Positions 7,018-16,107 of a DNA stretch of 64,000 nt are shown one piece after another. A program made the translations under genes and the position numbers. Within the stretch, counting starts at the first letter, position 1; each line of letters opens with the position of its first letter. Origin of the DNA: Bradyrhizobium sp. CSS354 (GTDB lineage: Bacteria; Pseudomonadota; Alphaproteobacteria; Rhizobiales; Xanthobacteraceae); NCBI RefSeq assembly GCF_029051725.1, contig NZ_JAACFU010000015.1, positions 1 to 64,000 on the forward strand, given 5' to 3'. The notes beneath the pieces are model-generated. The model was not told where the DNA came from. It ran no database searches and was given only the letters and a program-made list of their open reading frames with translations.

Positions 7018-8292
7018 GTGACAACGCACCCCAACGACCCCAGCCTCCGCTCTTTCATCGACGTCGATCCCGCCTCCGACTTCCCGATCCAGAACCTGCC
7101 TTACGGCGTGTTCTCGACCGCGGCCAATCCGACTCCGCGCGTCGGCGTGGCGATCGGCAATTATGTGCTCGATCTCTGGGAGCTCGAGCAGGACTCGCGG
7201 CTCGATGTCGGGCCGCTCGGCGTGTTCTCGACGTCGTCGCTCAATGCTTTCATGGCGCTGGGGCCAAAGGTCTGGGCGAAGACGCGGGCGCGGATCAGCG
7301 AGCTGCTGCGTGCCGATCATCCCGAGCTGCGCGATAACGAGGAGCTGCGCGAGCAGGCGCTGGTGCCGATGCGCGATGCGAAACTGCATCTGCCATTCGC
7401 GGTCTCCGGCTACACCGATTTCTATTCCTCTAAGGAGCACGCCACAAATGTCGGCGTGATGTTCCGTGGCAAGGACAATGCGCTGCAGCCGAACTGGCTG
7501 CACATGCCGATCGCATATAACGGCCGTGCCTCGACCGTCGTGGTCTCCGGCACCAAGGTGAAGCGTCCGCGCGGGCAGCTCAAGCCGCCGAATGTGGAGG
7601 TGCCGAGCTTCGGACCGTGCAAGCGGCTCGATTTCGAGCTGGAGATGGGTGTCGTGGTCGGGCAGCCCTCGCCGATGGGCGGCATGCTCACTGAGCAACA
7701 GGCCGAGGAGATGATCTTCGGCTTCGTGCTGCTCAATGATTGGAGCGCGCGCGATATCCAGCAATGGGAGTATGTGCCGCTTGGCCCGTTCCTCGCCAAG
7801 GCGTTCGCGACTTCGATCAGCCCGTGGGTGGTGGCGCGCGCGGCGCTGGAGCCGTTTCGCCTGAAGGGGCCGGAGCAGGAGCCGGTGCCGCTCGATTACC
7901 TCAAGCAGGGTAAGCCGCAGAACTACGATCTCGAGCTCGACGTCTCCTTGCGTGCCGCCGGAGCCAACGCGCCGGCCGGCATCAGCCGCACCAATTTCAA
8001 ATACCTGTACTGGTCGTCGGTGCAGCAGCTGATGCACCACGCCTCCTCCGGCTGCGCCATGAATGTCGGCGACCTCCTCGGCAGCGGCACCGTTTCCGGC
8101 CCGGAGAAGAACCAGCGCGGCAGCCTGTTGGAGATCAGCTGGAACGGCACCGAGCCGGTCGAATTGCCCGGCGGCGTGAAGCGCACGTTCCTGGAAGACG
8201 GCGACAGCCTCGTCATGCGCGGCTGGTGTCAGGGCGAGGGCTATCGCGTCGGTTTTGGTGAGGTCGAAGGGACGATTTTGCCGGCGGAGTAG
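7018..8292 (+). CDS. fahA: Fumarylacetoacetase
   Basis: 424-residue hydrolase giving fumarate and acetoacetate, the last step of homogentisate breakdown. Visible family motifs are DFYSSKEHATNVGVMFR (metal Asp and catalytic His), LDFELEMGVVVG with its two metal Glu residues, and NDWSARDIQQWEYVPLGPF carrying a further metal Asp. The start is taken as GTG at 7018, preceded by AAGGA; longer frames reach back into the palindromic repeat and add unrelated sequence. Read-through from hmgA across the repeat, or a separate promoter, are both possible. Length agrees with the 420-residue family. Confidence 0.95.
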   Translation: MTTHPNDPSLRSFIDVDPASDFPIQNLPYGVFSTAANPTPRVGVAIGNYVLDLWELEQDSRLDVGPLGVFSTSSLNAFMALGPKVWAKTRARISELLRADHPELRDNEELREQALVPMRDAKLHLPFAVSGYTDFYSSKEHATNVGVMFRGKDNALQPNWLHMPIAYNGRASTVVVSGTKVKRPRGQLKPPNVEVPSFGPCKRLDFELEMGVVVGQPSPMGGMLTEQQAEEMIFGFVLLNDWSARDIQQWEYVPLGPFLAKAFATSISPWVVARAALEPFRLKGPEQEPVPLDYLKQGKPQNYDLELDVSLRAAGANAPAGISRTNFKYLYWSSVQQLMHHASSGCAMNVGDLLGSGTVSGPEKNQRGSLLEISWNGTEPVELPGGVKRTFLEDGDSLVMRGWCQGEGYRVGFGEVEGTILPAE

Positions 8293-8312
8293 GGCGCCCC
8301 ACACTCCGTCTT

Positions 8313-8405
8313 GTAGGGTGGGCAAAGGCGCATCAGCGCCGTGCCCACCATTCCACTCCGCGATCGCGGTAGCGTGGTGGGCACGCTTCGCTTTGCCCAC
8401 CCTAC
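8313..8405. terminator. Long palindromic repeat acting as likely bidirectional terminator
   Basis: The ends are exact 15-base complements, GTAGGGTGGGCAAAG and CTTTGCCCACCCTAC, with a second nested pair GTGCCCACCA (8341-8350) and TGGTGGGCAC (8375-8384). It fills the space between the convergent fahA and DUF1272 genes. There is no long T run, so an intrinsic terminator role is inferred from position and stem strength. The sequence type recurs in Bradyrhizobium genomes. Confidence 0.6.
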
Positions 8406-8409
8406 GAAG

Positions 8410-8721
8410 TCAGCGCATTTCAGGCGGTACGTCCTTGACCCGCGCGCAATGCGCCGCGACGTCCTCCATGCTGTACTTCAAATGCACCCGCTTGTCCGAC
8501 GGCGCCTGCTTGGTCGTGCACACGCCCGGTCGCCATTCCTGCGTTGGCCTGATCGGGCGCGGCGCAAAACCGCCGCCGCAGTTCGGGCAGACGTTGGATA
8601 GTTTCGTCTCCACGCAGTCCGCACAGAACGTGCATTCATAGGAGCAGATCCGCGCATCGGTTGCGTTCGGGGGCAGGTCGCGGTCGCAATATTCGCAGTT
8701 CGGTCGAAGCTGGAGGGCCAT
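8410..8721 (-). CDS. DUF1272 cysteine-rich protein
   Basis: 103-residue protein whose first 60 residues match DUF1272. Seven Cys occur in CEYC, a CxxxCxxCxxC run and CPNC, a pattern suited to binding one or two zinc ions. The remaining C-terminal part is polar and of unknown fold. It is a single gene convergent with fahA and followed on the other side by the Lrp regulator. The family function is not established. A ribosome site GGAGG lies just upstream of the ATG at 8721. Confidence 0.85.
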   Translation of the reverse strand: MALQLRPNCEYCDRDLPPNATDARICSYECTFCADCVETKLSNVCPNCGGGFAPRPIRPTQEWRPGVCTTKQAPSDKRVHLKYSMEDVAAHCARVKDVPPEMR

Positions 8722-8795
8722 GGCTCAGTCTCCGCAGATTGGCCGGGATCATCGCAGATCGCTCGCGCAGCGCGAATGCCGGATTTCCCTCGATT

Positions 8796-9290
8796 TCAGC
8801 CGGGTTTGATTTCCTTCAGCGGCAGACGCGTGCTTTCCTTGAGCCTGTCGAGCACGATCGAAGAGCGCACATGCGCCACACTCTGGTGCGGCATCAGCAC
8901 GTCATTGACGAGATTGGAGAGACCCTTCAGGTCGCGCAGCACGGCCTTCAGCACATAGTCGGCGTCGCCCGTGAGCGAATAGGCCTCCTGGATCTCGTCG
9001 ATTCGGTTGACCAGGGTTCGGAAGCGTTTCGAATTGTCCGGGGAGTGGGTCGCCAGCGTCACCTGGATGAAGGCGACCACGCCGAAGCCCAGCGCCTCGC
9101 TGGAGAGATCGGCGTGGTAGCCTGATATCACCTTCTCCTCCTCCAGCCGCATCCGCCGGCGCGAGCATTGCGAGGCCGAGAGGCCTGCGAGGTCGGCCAG
9201 TTCCTGGTTGGTAAGGCGGCCGTCGTCCTGGAGCGCGCCCAGGATCTTGAGGTCGAAGGCATCCACCGAAGTCATGCGCAGTTTATCCAT
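8796..9290 (-). CDS. Lrp/AsnC-family regulator, divergent from hppD
   Basis: About 160-residue Lrp-type regulator: an N-terminal helix-turn-helix (LTNQELADLAGLSASQCSRR) followed by an alpha/beta ligand-sensing RAM domain containing VIQVTLATHS-like strands. Possible starts are GTG 9299, ATG 9290 and ATG 9275; none has a clear Shine-Dalgarno site, and 9290 is a compromise. It is transcribed away from hppD with under 100 bases between, the classic layout for a regulator sensing an amino acid. Tyrosine, phenylalanine or a keto acid is the natural guess for its effector, by context only. Confidence 0.88.
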   Translation of the reverse strand: MDKLRMTSVDAFDLKILGALQDDGRLTNQELADLAGLSASQCSRRRMRLEEEKVISGYHADLSSEALGFGVVAFIQVTLATHSPDNSKRFRTLVNRIDEIQEAYSLTGDADYVLKAVLRDLKGLSNLVNDVLMPHQSVAHVRSSIVLDRLKESTRLPLKEIKPG

Positions 9291-9294
9291 TTGA

Positions 9295-9309
9295 TGCACA
9301 GATCGTGCA
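9295..9309. promoter_or_regulatory. Inverted repeat in the lrp-hppD divergent promoter
   Basis: TGCAC at 9295-9299 and GTGCA at 9305-9309 are exact complements around a 5-base spacer. A further TTTGCACG occurs about 25 bases toward hppD. A dyad next to an autoregulated Lrp gene is a reasonable operator candidate. Not a proven site. Confidence 0.4.
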
Positions 9310-9369
9310 CAACTTAGCCAAATGACGTCCCATTTGCACGTTCATTGCAGGCGTCGTGAAGGATAATTC

Positions 9370-10512
<1,143 letters not shown>

Positions 10513-10550
10513 GCCGCGGCTTTTTGGCAGACTGCCGCGTCAAAACAGCT

Positions 10551-10691
10551 GTCGTCCCGGCGAAGGCCGGGACCCATACCCCCAGGGAGTGGCTGTTGCA
10601 CGCAGGCGGTAACCCCGAGTCTTCGCCAAACCAAATGTCGCGGCTATGGGTCCCGGCCCCCGTGCGCAATTGCGCACTAGGCCGGGACGAC
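10551..10691. repeat. Palindromic intergenic repeat, copy B1
   Basis: The element begins GTCGTCCCGGCGAAGGCCGG and ends with the complementary CCGGGACGAC. The right arm contains the perfect 16-base palindrome GTGCGCAATTGCGCAC. Related copies lie at 18174-18305, 20500-20631, 33471-33626 and 57737-57867. It separates the convergent hppD and CoA-transferase genes and may end both transcripts. Confidence 0.75.
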
Positions 10692-10733
10692 CCGGAGTGT
10701 GGTGCGGCAGCAGAGATCTTGCAGCTCCTAGAT

Positions 10734-11843
10734 CTAACGCTCCGCCCACGCCTTCGTCACCGCGCCGATCTCCGCCGCTTCCGGCTCGCGCACCGCTGAT
10801 GGCGTCCGCGAAAAGCGTGGCGCCGGGGCCGGCTGCTTCACGCCGTGGCGCTCGACGAACACCTGTCGGGCGACCATGTGCGGATGCTCGGTCGCTTCCG
10901 ACATGGTCAGCACCGGCGCGAAGCAGATGTCGGTGCCTTCCATGATCTTGCACCAGTCCTCGCGCGTCTTGCTCTTGAACACCGTCTTCAGTTTTTCCTT
11001 CAGCGCGGGCCATGCGTTGCGGTCCATCTGCGCATCGAAATCGGCGTCGGTCAGGCCGGCGTGCTCGCGCAGCAGCGCATAGAACTGCGGCTCGATCGAG
11101 CCGATCGAGACGAAATGGCCGCAGGCGCATTCGTAGACGCCGTAGAAATGCGCGCCGCCGTCAAGGAAATTTTCATTGCGGCCTTCGGTCCAGCGGCCGA
11201 GCGTGGTCATGTCGAAGAAGAACGACATCAGCGATGCCGCGCCGTCGCACATCGCGGCATCGACCACCTGACCCTTGCCTGACCGCGAGGCCTCCAGCAG
11301 CGCCGCAAGCACGCCGACGACGAGGTAGAGCGCGCCGCCGCCGAAATCGCCGACCAAATTGAGCGGCGGCACCGGCGCTTCCTTCGTGCCGATCGCGGCA
11401 AGCGCGCCGGTGATGGAGATGTAGTTGATGTCGTGGCCGGCGGCATTGGCGAGCGGGCCTTGCTGGCCCCAGCCGGTCATGCGGCCGTAGACCAGCTTTG
11501 GATTGCGCGCGAGCACCACGTCAGGGCCGAGGCCGAGCCGCTCCATCACGCCGGGACGGAAACCCTCGACCAGCGCGTCGGCATTCGCAAGCAGATCGAG
11601 CACCTCTGCGATCGCCGCCTTGTCCTTGAGATCGAGCTCGATCACCTTGCGGCCGCGGCCCGCGACCGACTTCATGTTCTTCCTGGCGCCGACCCGATCG
11701 AGCGTGACGATTTCAGCACCCATGTCGGCCAGCATCATGCAGGCGAACGGGCCAGGTCCAATGCCGGCGAATTCGACGATGCGGAAGCCTGCGAGCGGGC
11801 CGGAGGTGCGAACGGAGGAGGTGGGGGCTGATTTGTCGAGCAA
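10734..11843 (-). CDS. CaiB/BaiF family CoA-transferase, alpha-methylacyl-CoA racemase-like
   Basis: 369-residue class III CoA-transferase family protein. The N-terminal strand GFRIVEFAGIGPGPFACMML, a LGADVRLDR-like loop and the GRMTGWGQQGP segment are typical of alpha-methylacyl-CoA racemases, as is HDINYISITGAL with the active-site His-Asp region. The likely reaction is racemisation of 2-methylacyl-CoA or CoA transfer between acids. The start is assigned to TTG at 11843, which has GAGGAA eight bases upstream and begins just before the conserved domain; the longer frame from 11984 adds a non-homologous 47 residues. It lies downstream of coxM but beyond a strong terminator, so it is probably its own unit. 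Confidence 0.85.
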   Translation of the reverse strand: MLDKSAPTSSVRTSGPLAGFRIVEFAGIGPGPFACMMLADMGAEIVTLDRVGARKNMKSVAGRGRKVIELDLKDKAAIAEVLDLLANADALVEGFRPGVMERLGLGPDVVLARNPKLVYGRMTGWGQQGPLANAAGHDINYISITGALAAIGTKEAPVPPLNLVGDFGGGALYLVVGVLAALLEASRSGKGQVVDAAMCDGAASLMSFFFDMTTLGRWTEGRNENFLDGGAHFYGVYECACGHFVSIGSIEPQFYALLREHAGLTDADFDAQMDRNAWPALKEKLKTVFKSKTREDWCKIMEGTDICFAPVLTMSEATEHPHMVARQVFVERHGVKQPAPAPRFSRTPSAVREPEAAEIGAVTKAWAER

Positions 11844-11981
11844 TTTGTTGTTTCCTCGGGTCGCGGGCGGATGCCGATTGTTCGGCAATCGCCTCGGACA
11901 TTCCTCTGTGGGCGAGTTAACTGGCTGATTAACTTTTCTCGCCTTCACGCCAGTGAGGCAAGCTCTTTTCATCCGCACGGC

Positions 11982-12015
11982 CAAATAAAAACGGCGCGCA
12001 CCGAAGTGCGCGCCG
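11982..12015 (-). terminator. Rho-independent terminator after coxM
   Basis: On the minus strand a perfect 10-base stem CGGCGCGCAC / GTGCGCGCCG closes a TTCG tetraloop and is followed by TTTTTATTT. It lies 25 bases past the coxM stop and should end the coxSLM transcript before the CoA-transferase gene. Confidence 0.9.
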
Positions 12016-12039
12016 CGGAAAATTTGCGTCGAGGCGCTA

Positions 12040-12840
12040 TCAGCGTGCGGCAGCCACCGCGCGCTGCGCCATCACCTTGATGAGGTTGGCGCGGTACTCC
12101 GCCGTGCCGTGAATGTCGGCCAGCAGATTGCTCGCCGAAATGCTCACGCCGTCGATCGCCGACGGTGACCAGTTCGCCTTCAGCGCCGCTTCGATGGCGG
12201 GGACCCGCATCACGCCGCTTTGCGAAGCTCCGGTGGCGGCCACCCGAATCTCGCCCGACTTCGTCTGCGCAACGAACACGCCGGTCAGCGCGAAGCGAGA
12301 CGCAGGGTGGCGCATCTTTTCATAGCCTGCCTTCGCCGGAACCGGGAACGACACGGCGGTGATGAGCTCGCCGTCTTCCAGCGCCGTCGTGAACATGCCT
12401 TGGAAGAAGTCATCCGCCGTAATCGACCGCTTGTTGGTCTTCACGGTAGCGCCGAGCGCGAGCAGCGCGGCGGGAAAATCCGCTGCGGGATCATTGTTGG
12501 CGATCGAGCCTCCGATCGTGCCGCGATAGCGCACCGCGGGGTCGCCGAGCACCGAGGTGAGATAGGCGATTGCAGGAATCGCCTTCTTCACATCGGCATT
12601 CTGCATGATGTCGAAATAGGTCGTGCCGGCCTTGATGGTCAACACGTCGCCCGAGAGCTCGACGCCCTGCAGCTCCTTGATCTTGCCGAGGTCGATCACA
12701 TCGGAGGGGCTGGCGAGGCGCTGCTTCATCACGGGCAGCAGCGTCTGGCCGCCGGCGAGGAACTTTGCTTCGCTGCTCTTGGAGAACAGGGCGACGGCTT
12801 CGTCGACCGAGGACGCGCGATGATAAACGGTCTGGTACAT
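12040..12840 (-). CDS. coxM: Molybdenum hydroxylase FAD subunit (CoxM-like)
   Basis: 266-residue medium subunit of a carbon-monoxide-dehydrogenase-type molybdenum hydroxylase, carrying FAD and passing electrons to the acceptor. The two FAD motifs are present as AGGQT near residue 33 and TIGGS near residue 110, followed by NNDPAADFPAALLAL. The ATG at 12840 has an excellent GGAGGAACG ribosome site; a longer frame to 12927 overlaps the coxL end and is rejected. It is third in the order S-L-M, the arrangement typical of form II enzymes, and lies 13 bases from coxL. Confidence 0.92.
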   Translation of the reverse strand: MYQTVYHRASSVDEAVALFSKSSEAKFLAGGQTLLPVMKQRLASPSDVIDLGKIKELQGVELSGDVLTIKAGTTYFDIMQNADVKKAIPAIAYLTSVLGDPAVRYRGTIGGSIANNDPAADFPAALLALGATVKTNKRSITADDFFQGMFTTALEDGELITAVSFPVPAKAGYEKMRHPASRFALTGVFVAQTKSGEIRVAATGASQSGVMRVPAIEAALKANWSPSAIDGVSISASNLLADIHGTAEYRANLIKVMAQRAVAAAR

Positions 12841-12853
12841 CTTCGTTCCTCCT

Positions 12854-15196
12854 TTATGCCGCGTGGATGGTGCGCCACACCCGGTCAGGGGTTGCGGGCA
12901 TTTCCAGATTGTTCTTGCCGATCGCATCCGTGATCGCGTTGATCACGGCCGCTGACGCCCCGATCGCGCCGGCCTCACCGCAACCCTTGATGCCCAAGGG
13001 ATTGCCCGGGCACAGCGTCGTGGTGTGGGAGAGGTTGAACGAGGGAACGTCGTCGGCGCGCGGCATGGCGTAGTCCATGAACGAGGCCGTGACCGGCTGC
13101 CCGCTGGCGTCGTAGATCGCGTGCTCGAGCAACGCTTGTCCGATGCCTTGCACAAGACCGCCATGGACCTGGCCCTCGACGATCATCGGGTTGATCAGCC
13201 GGCCGAAATCGTCGGCTGCGACGAAGTTGACGAAGGAGGTCTTGCCGGTGCCGGGATCGACCTCGAGCTCGCAGATATAGGTGCCGGCCGGGAAGGTGAA
13301 GTTGGTCGGGTCGTAGAAGGCGCTCTCCTTCAGACCCGGCTCCATCCCGTCAGGCAGATTGTGCGCGGTGTAGGCCGCGAGCGCGACCATCGGGAAGGCG
13401 ATCGCCTTGTCGGTCCCGGCCACCTTGAACTCGCCGTTCTCGATGACGATGTCGCCTTCCGAGGCTTCCAGCGCATGGGCGGCGATCTTCTTGGCCTTGG
13501 ATTCCATCTTCTCCATCGCCTTCAGGATCGCGGTGAGGCCGACGGCCGCGGAGCGCGAGCCGTAGGTGCCCATGCCGAACTGCACCTTGTCGGTGTCGCC
13601 ATGGACGATCGAGACCTGGCTGATGGGAACGCCGAGGCGCTCCGCGACGAGCTGGCAGAACGTGGTCTCGTGACCCTGGCCGTGACTGTGCGATCCCGTC
13701 AGGACCTCGATGGTGCCGACCGGGTTGACGCGGACTTCGGCGGACTCCCAAAGACCGACGCCGGCGCCCAGGCTGCCGACGGCCTTCGACGGCGCGATGC
13801 CGCAGGCCTCGATGTAGCAGGACACGCCGATGCCGCGCAGCTTGCCGTCGGCTTTCGCCTTGGCCTTGCGCCCGGCAAAGCCGGCGTAGTCGATCGCCTT
13901 CATCGCGGCGTCGAGCGAGGCGTTAAAGTCGCCGGTGTCATAGGCCATGATCACCGGCGTCTGATGCGGGAACTGGGTGATGAAGTTGGTCCGGCGCAGC
14001 GCGGCCGGATCGACCTTCAACTGCCGCGCCGCCGTCTCCATCAGACGTTCGATCAGATAGCTCGCTTCGGGGCGGCCAGCGCCGCGATAGGCGTCGACCG
14101 GCGTGGTGTTGGTGTAGACCCCGACCACCTCGGCATGGATCGCCGGGATGTTGTACTGGCCCGACAGCAGCGTCGCGTAGAGATAGGTCGGCACCGAAGA
14201 CGAGAACAGCGACATGTAGGCGCCGAAATTGGCGTAGGTCTTCACCTTCAGACCGGTGATCTTGTTGTTGGCGTCGAACGCCATCTCGGCATGGGTGACG
14301 TGGTCGCGGCCATGCGCGTCGGTGAGAAAGGCTTCGGTGCGGTCGCCGGTCCATTTGACGGGACGGCCGACTTTCTTCGAGGCCCACAGCGCCACCATCT
14401 CTTCGGGATAGATGAAGATTTTCGAGCCGAAGCCGCCGCCGACGTCGGGCGCGATCACGCGCAGCTTGTGCTCGGGGGCGATGTTGTAGAACGCCGACAG
14501 CACCAGGCGGGCGACGTGCGGGTTCTGCGAGGTCGTGTAGAGCGTGAAATGCTCTTCCGCCGCATCGTAATCGGCAATTGCGGCGCGGGGTTCCATCGCG
14601 TTCGGCGCAAGACGGTTGTTGGTAACGTCGAGCTTCACCACGTTGGCGGCCTTGGCGAAGGCGGCATCGGTGGCGCCCTCGTCGCCGATCACCCAGTCAT
14701 AAACTTGGTTGCCGGGAGCTTCGGGATGCAGCTGCGGCGCGCCGGACTTGATCGCGGCGTGGACATCGGCGACCGCGGGCAGCTCTTCGTAGTTCACGAC
14801 CACGGCTTCGGCCGCGTCGCGTGCGAGATTTTTGCTCTCGGCGATCACGACTGCGACGGCCTGACCGACGAAGCGCACCGTCTCCGGCGCCATCGCCGGC
14901 CATGCGCCCATCTTCATCGGGCTGCCGTCCTTGGAGGTGATGGCCCAGCCGCAGATGAGATTGCCGACCTTGTCGTCGACGATCTCCTGTCCCGTGAGCA
15001 CCGCGACCACGCCCGGCATCTTCAGCGCGGCAGAGGAATCGATTCCCTTCACCTTGGCATGCGCGTGCGGGCTGCGGATGAAATGGGCATGGGTCATGCC
15101 CTGCAACTTGATGTCGTCGACGTAGCGGCCCTTGCCGGTAATGAAACGCTTGTCTTCCTTGCGCACGACACTCGCGCCAATGCCTTCAACACCCAT
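12854..15196 (-). CDS. coxL: Molybdenum hydroxylase large subunit, form II CoxL-like
   Basis: 780-residue molybdopterin-binding subunit. The active-site loop reads AYRGAGR at residues 369-375, the form II signature, rather than the AYXCSFR of proven form I CO dehydrogenases. Other conserved pieces include DVGGGFGSK (251-259) and GSHSHGQGHETTF for cofactor binding. Form II enzymes are widespread in Bradyrhizobium and their physiological substrate is unsettled, so CO oxidation should not be assumed. No cox accessory genes (D, E, F) are seen nearby in the window, so maturation factors must be elsewhere. Confidence 0.92.
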   Translation of the reverse strand: MGVEGIGASVVRKEDKRFITGKGRYVDDIKLQGMTHAHFIRSPHAHAKVKGIDSSAALKMPGVVAVLTGQEIVDDKVGNLICGWAITSKDGSPMKMGAWPAMAPETVRFVGQAVAVVIAESKNLARDAAEAVVVNYEELPAVADVHAAIKSGAPQLHPEAPGNQVYDWVIGDEGATDAAFAKAANVVKLDVTNNRLAPNAMEPRAAIADYDAAEEHFTLYTTSQNPHVARLVLSAFYNIAPEHKLRVIAPDVGGGFGSKIFIYPEEMVALWASKKVGRPVKWTGDRTEAFLTDAHGRDHVTHAEMAFDANNKITGLKVKTYANFGAYMSLFSSSVPTYLYATLLSGQYNIPAIHAEVVGVYTNTTPVDAYRGAGRPEASYLIERLMETAARQLKVDPAALRRTNFITQFPHQTPVIMAYDTGDFNASLDAAMKAIDYAGFAGRKAKAKADGKLRGIGVSCYIEACGIAPSKAVGSLGAGVGLWESAEVRVNPVGTIEVLTGSHSHGQGHETTFCQLVAERLGVPISQVSIVHGDTDKVQFGMGTYGSRSAAVGLTAILKAMEKMESKAKKIAAHALEASEGDIVIENGEFKVAGTDKAIAFPMVALAAYTAHNLPDGMEPGLKESAFYDPTNFTFPAGTYICELEVDPGTGKTSFVNFVAADDFGRLINPMIVEGQVHGGLVQGIGQALLEHAIYDASGQPVTASFMDYAMPRADDVPSFNLSHTTTLCPGNPLGIKGCGEAGAIGASAAVINAITDAIGKNNLEMPATPDRVWRTIHAA

Positions 15197-15280
15197 GTCT
15201 GGTCCTCCCGACCGGAATTTGTCTTGACCGCGCTTTCCCTCGAAAGCGGCGGCGATCGTTCTTATATCGAGGCGGGCCGC

Positions 15281-15766
<486 letters not shown>

Positions 15767-16107
15767 GGTTGAACTCCTCCCGGGATCGATTTTGATTGTT
15801 TCTAATTAGAGACAGCGACCCGGAACTTTGCAACTACGATTTTGGTCGCCTGCGTCATGGAAAAGTCATTGATTCAGAATGGCCAACATTGGTTGGGGGG
15901 CGAGTCGGCCGGATCGGGTGCGGCGCCGCGGGCGGAGCTGGGATGCCAGCCTCTATATGTCTAAGGGGTCCGCCTTGGCCGATAGAGCCGGAAATGCTGT
16001 GGGCGCACCGAATTTACCGCCCCTTATCGATTCTGCCTTAGTTTTGCGCAGCCAGGTCAGGGGGCGGGGCGCCACCGGATCTCGGCTGAATGAAAATGGG
16101 GGTGGGA
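15767..16107. other. Gene-free divergent region between coxS and the first chemoreceptor
   Basis: 341 bases with no gene. The coxS-proximal end is AT-richer (around 15790-15815) and probably holds the cox promoter. The chemoreceptor-proximal part contains the 18-base block at 16011-16028 that recurs upstream of the second chemoreceptor. Nothing else recognised. Confidence 0.4.
16011..16028 (+). promoter_or_regulatory. Conserved upstream block of the two chemoreceptor genes, copy 1
   Basis: AATTTACCGCCCCTTATC lies 97 bases before the ATG at 16108. The same block with one change occurs at 18345-18362, 105 bases before the second chemoreceptor. Conservation upstream of both genes suggests a promoter element or a remnant of their duplication. 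It does not match a sigma-28 promoter well. Confidence 0.4.
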
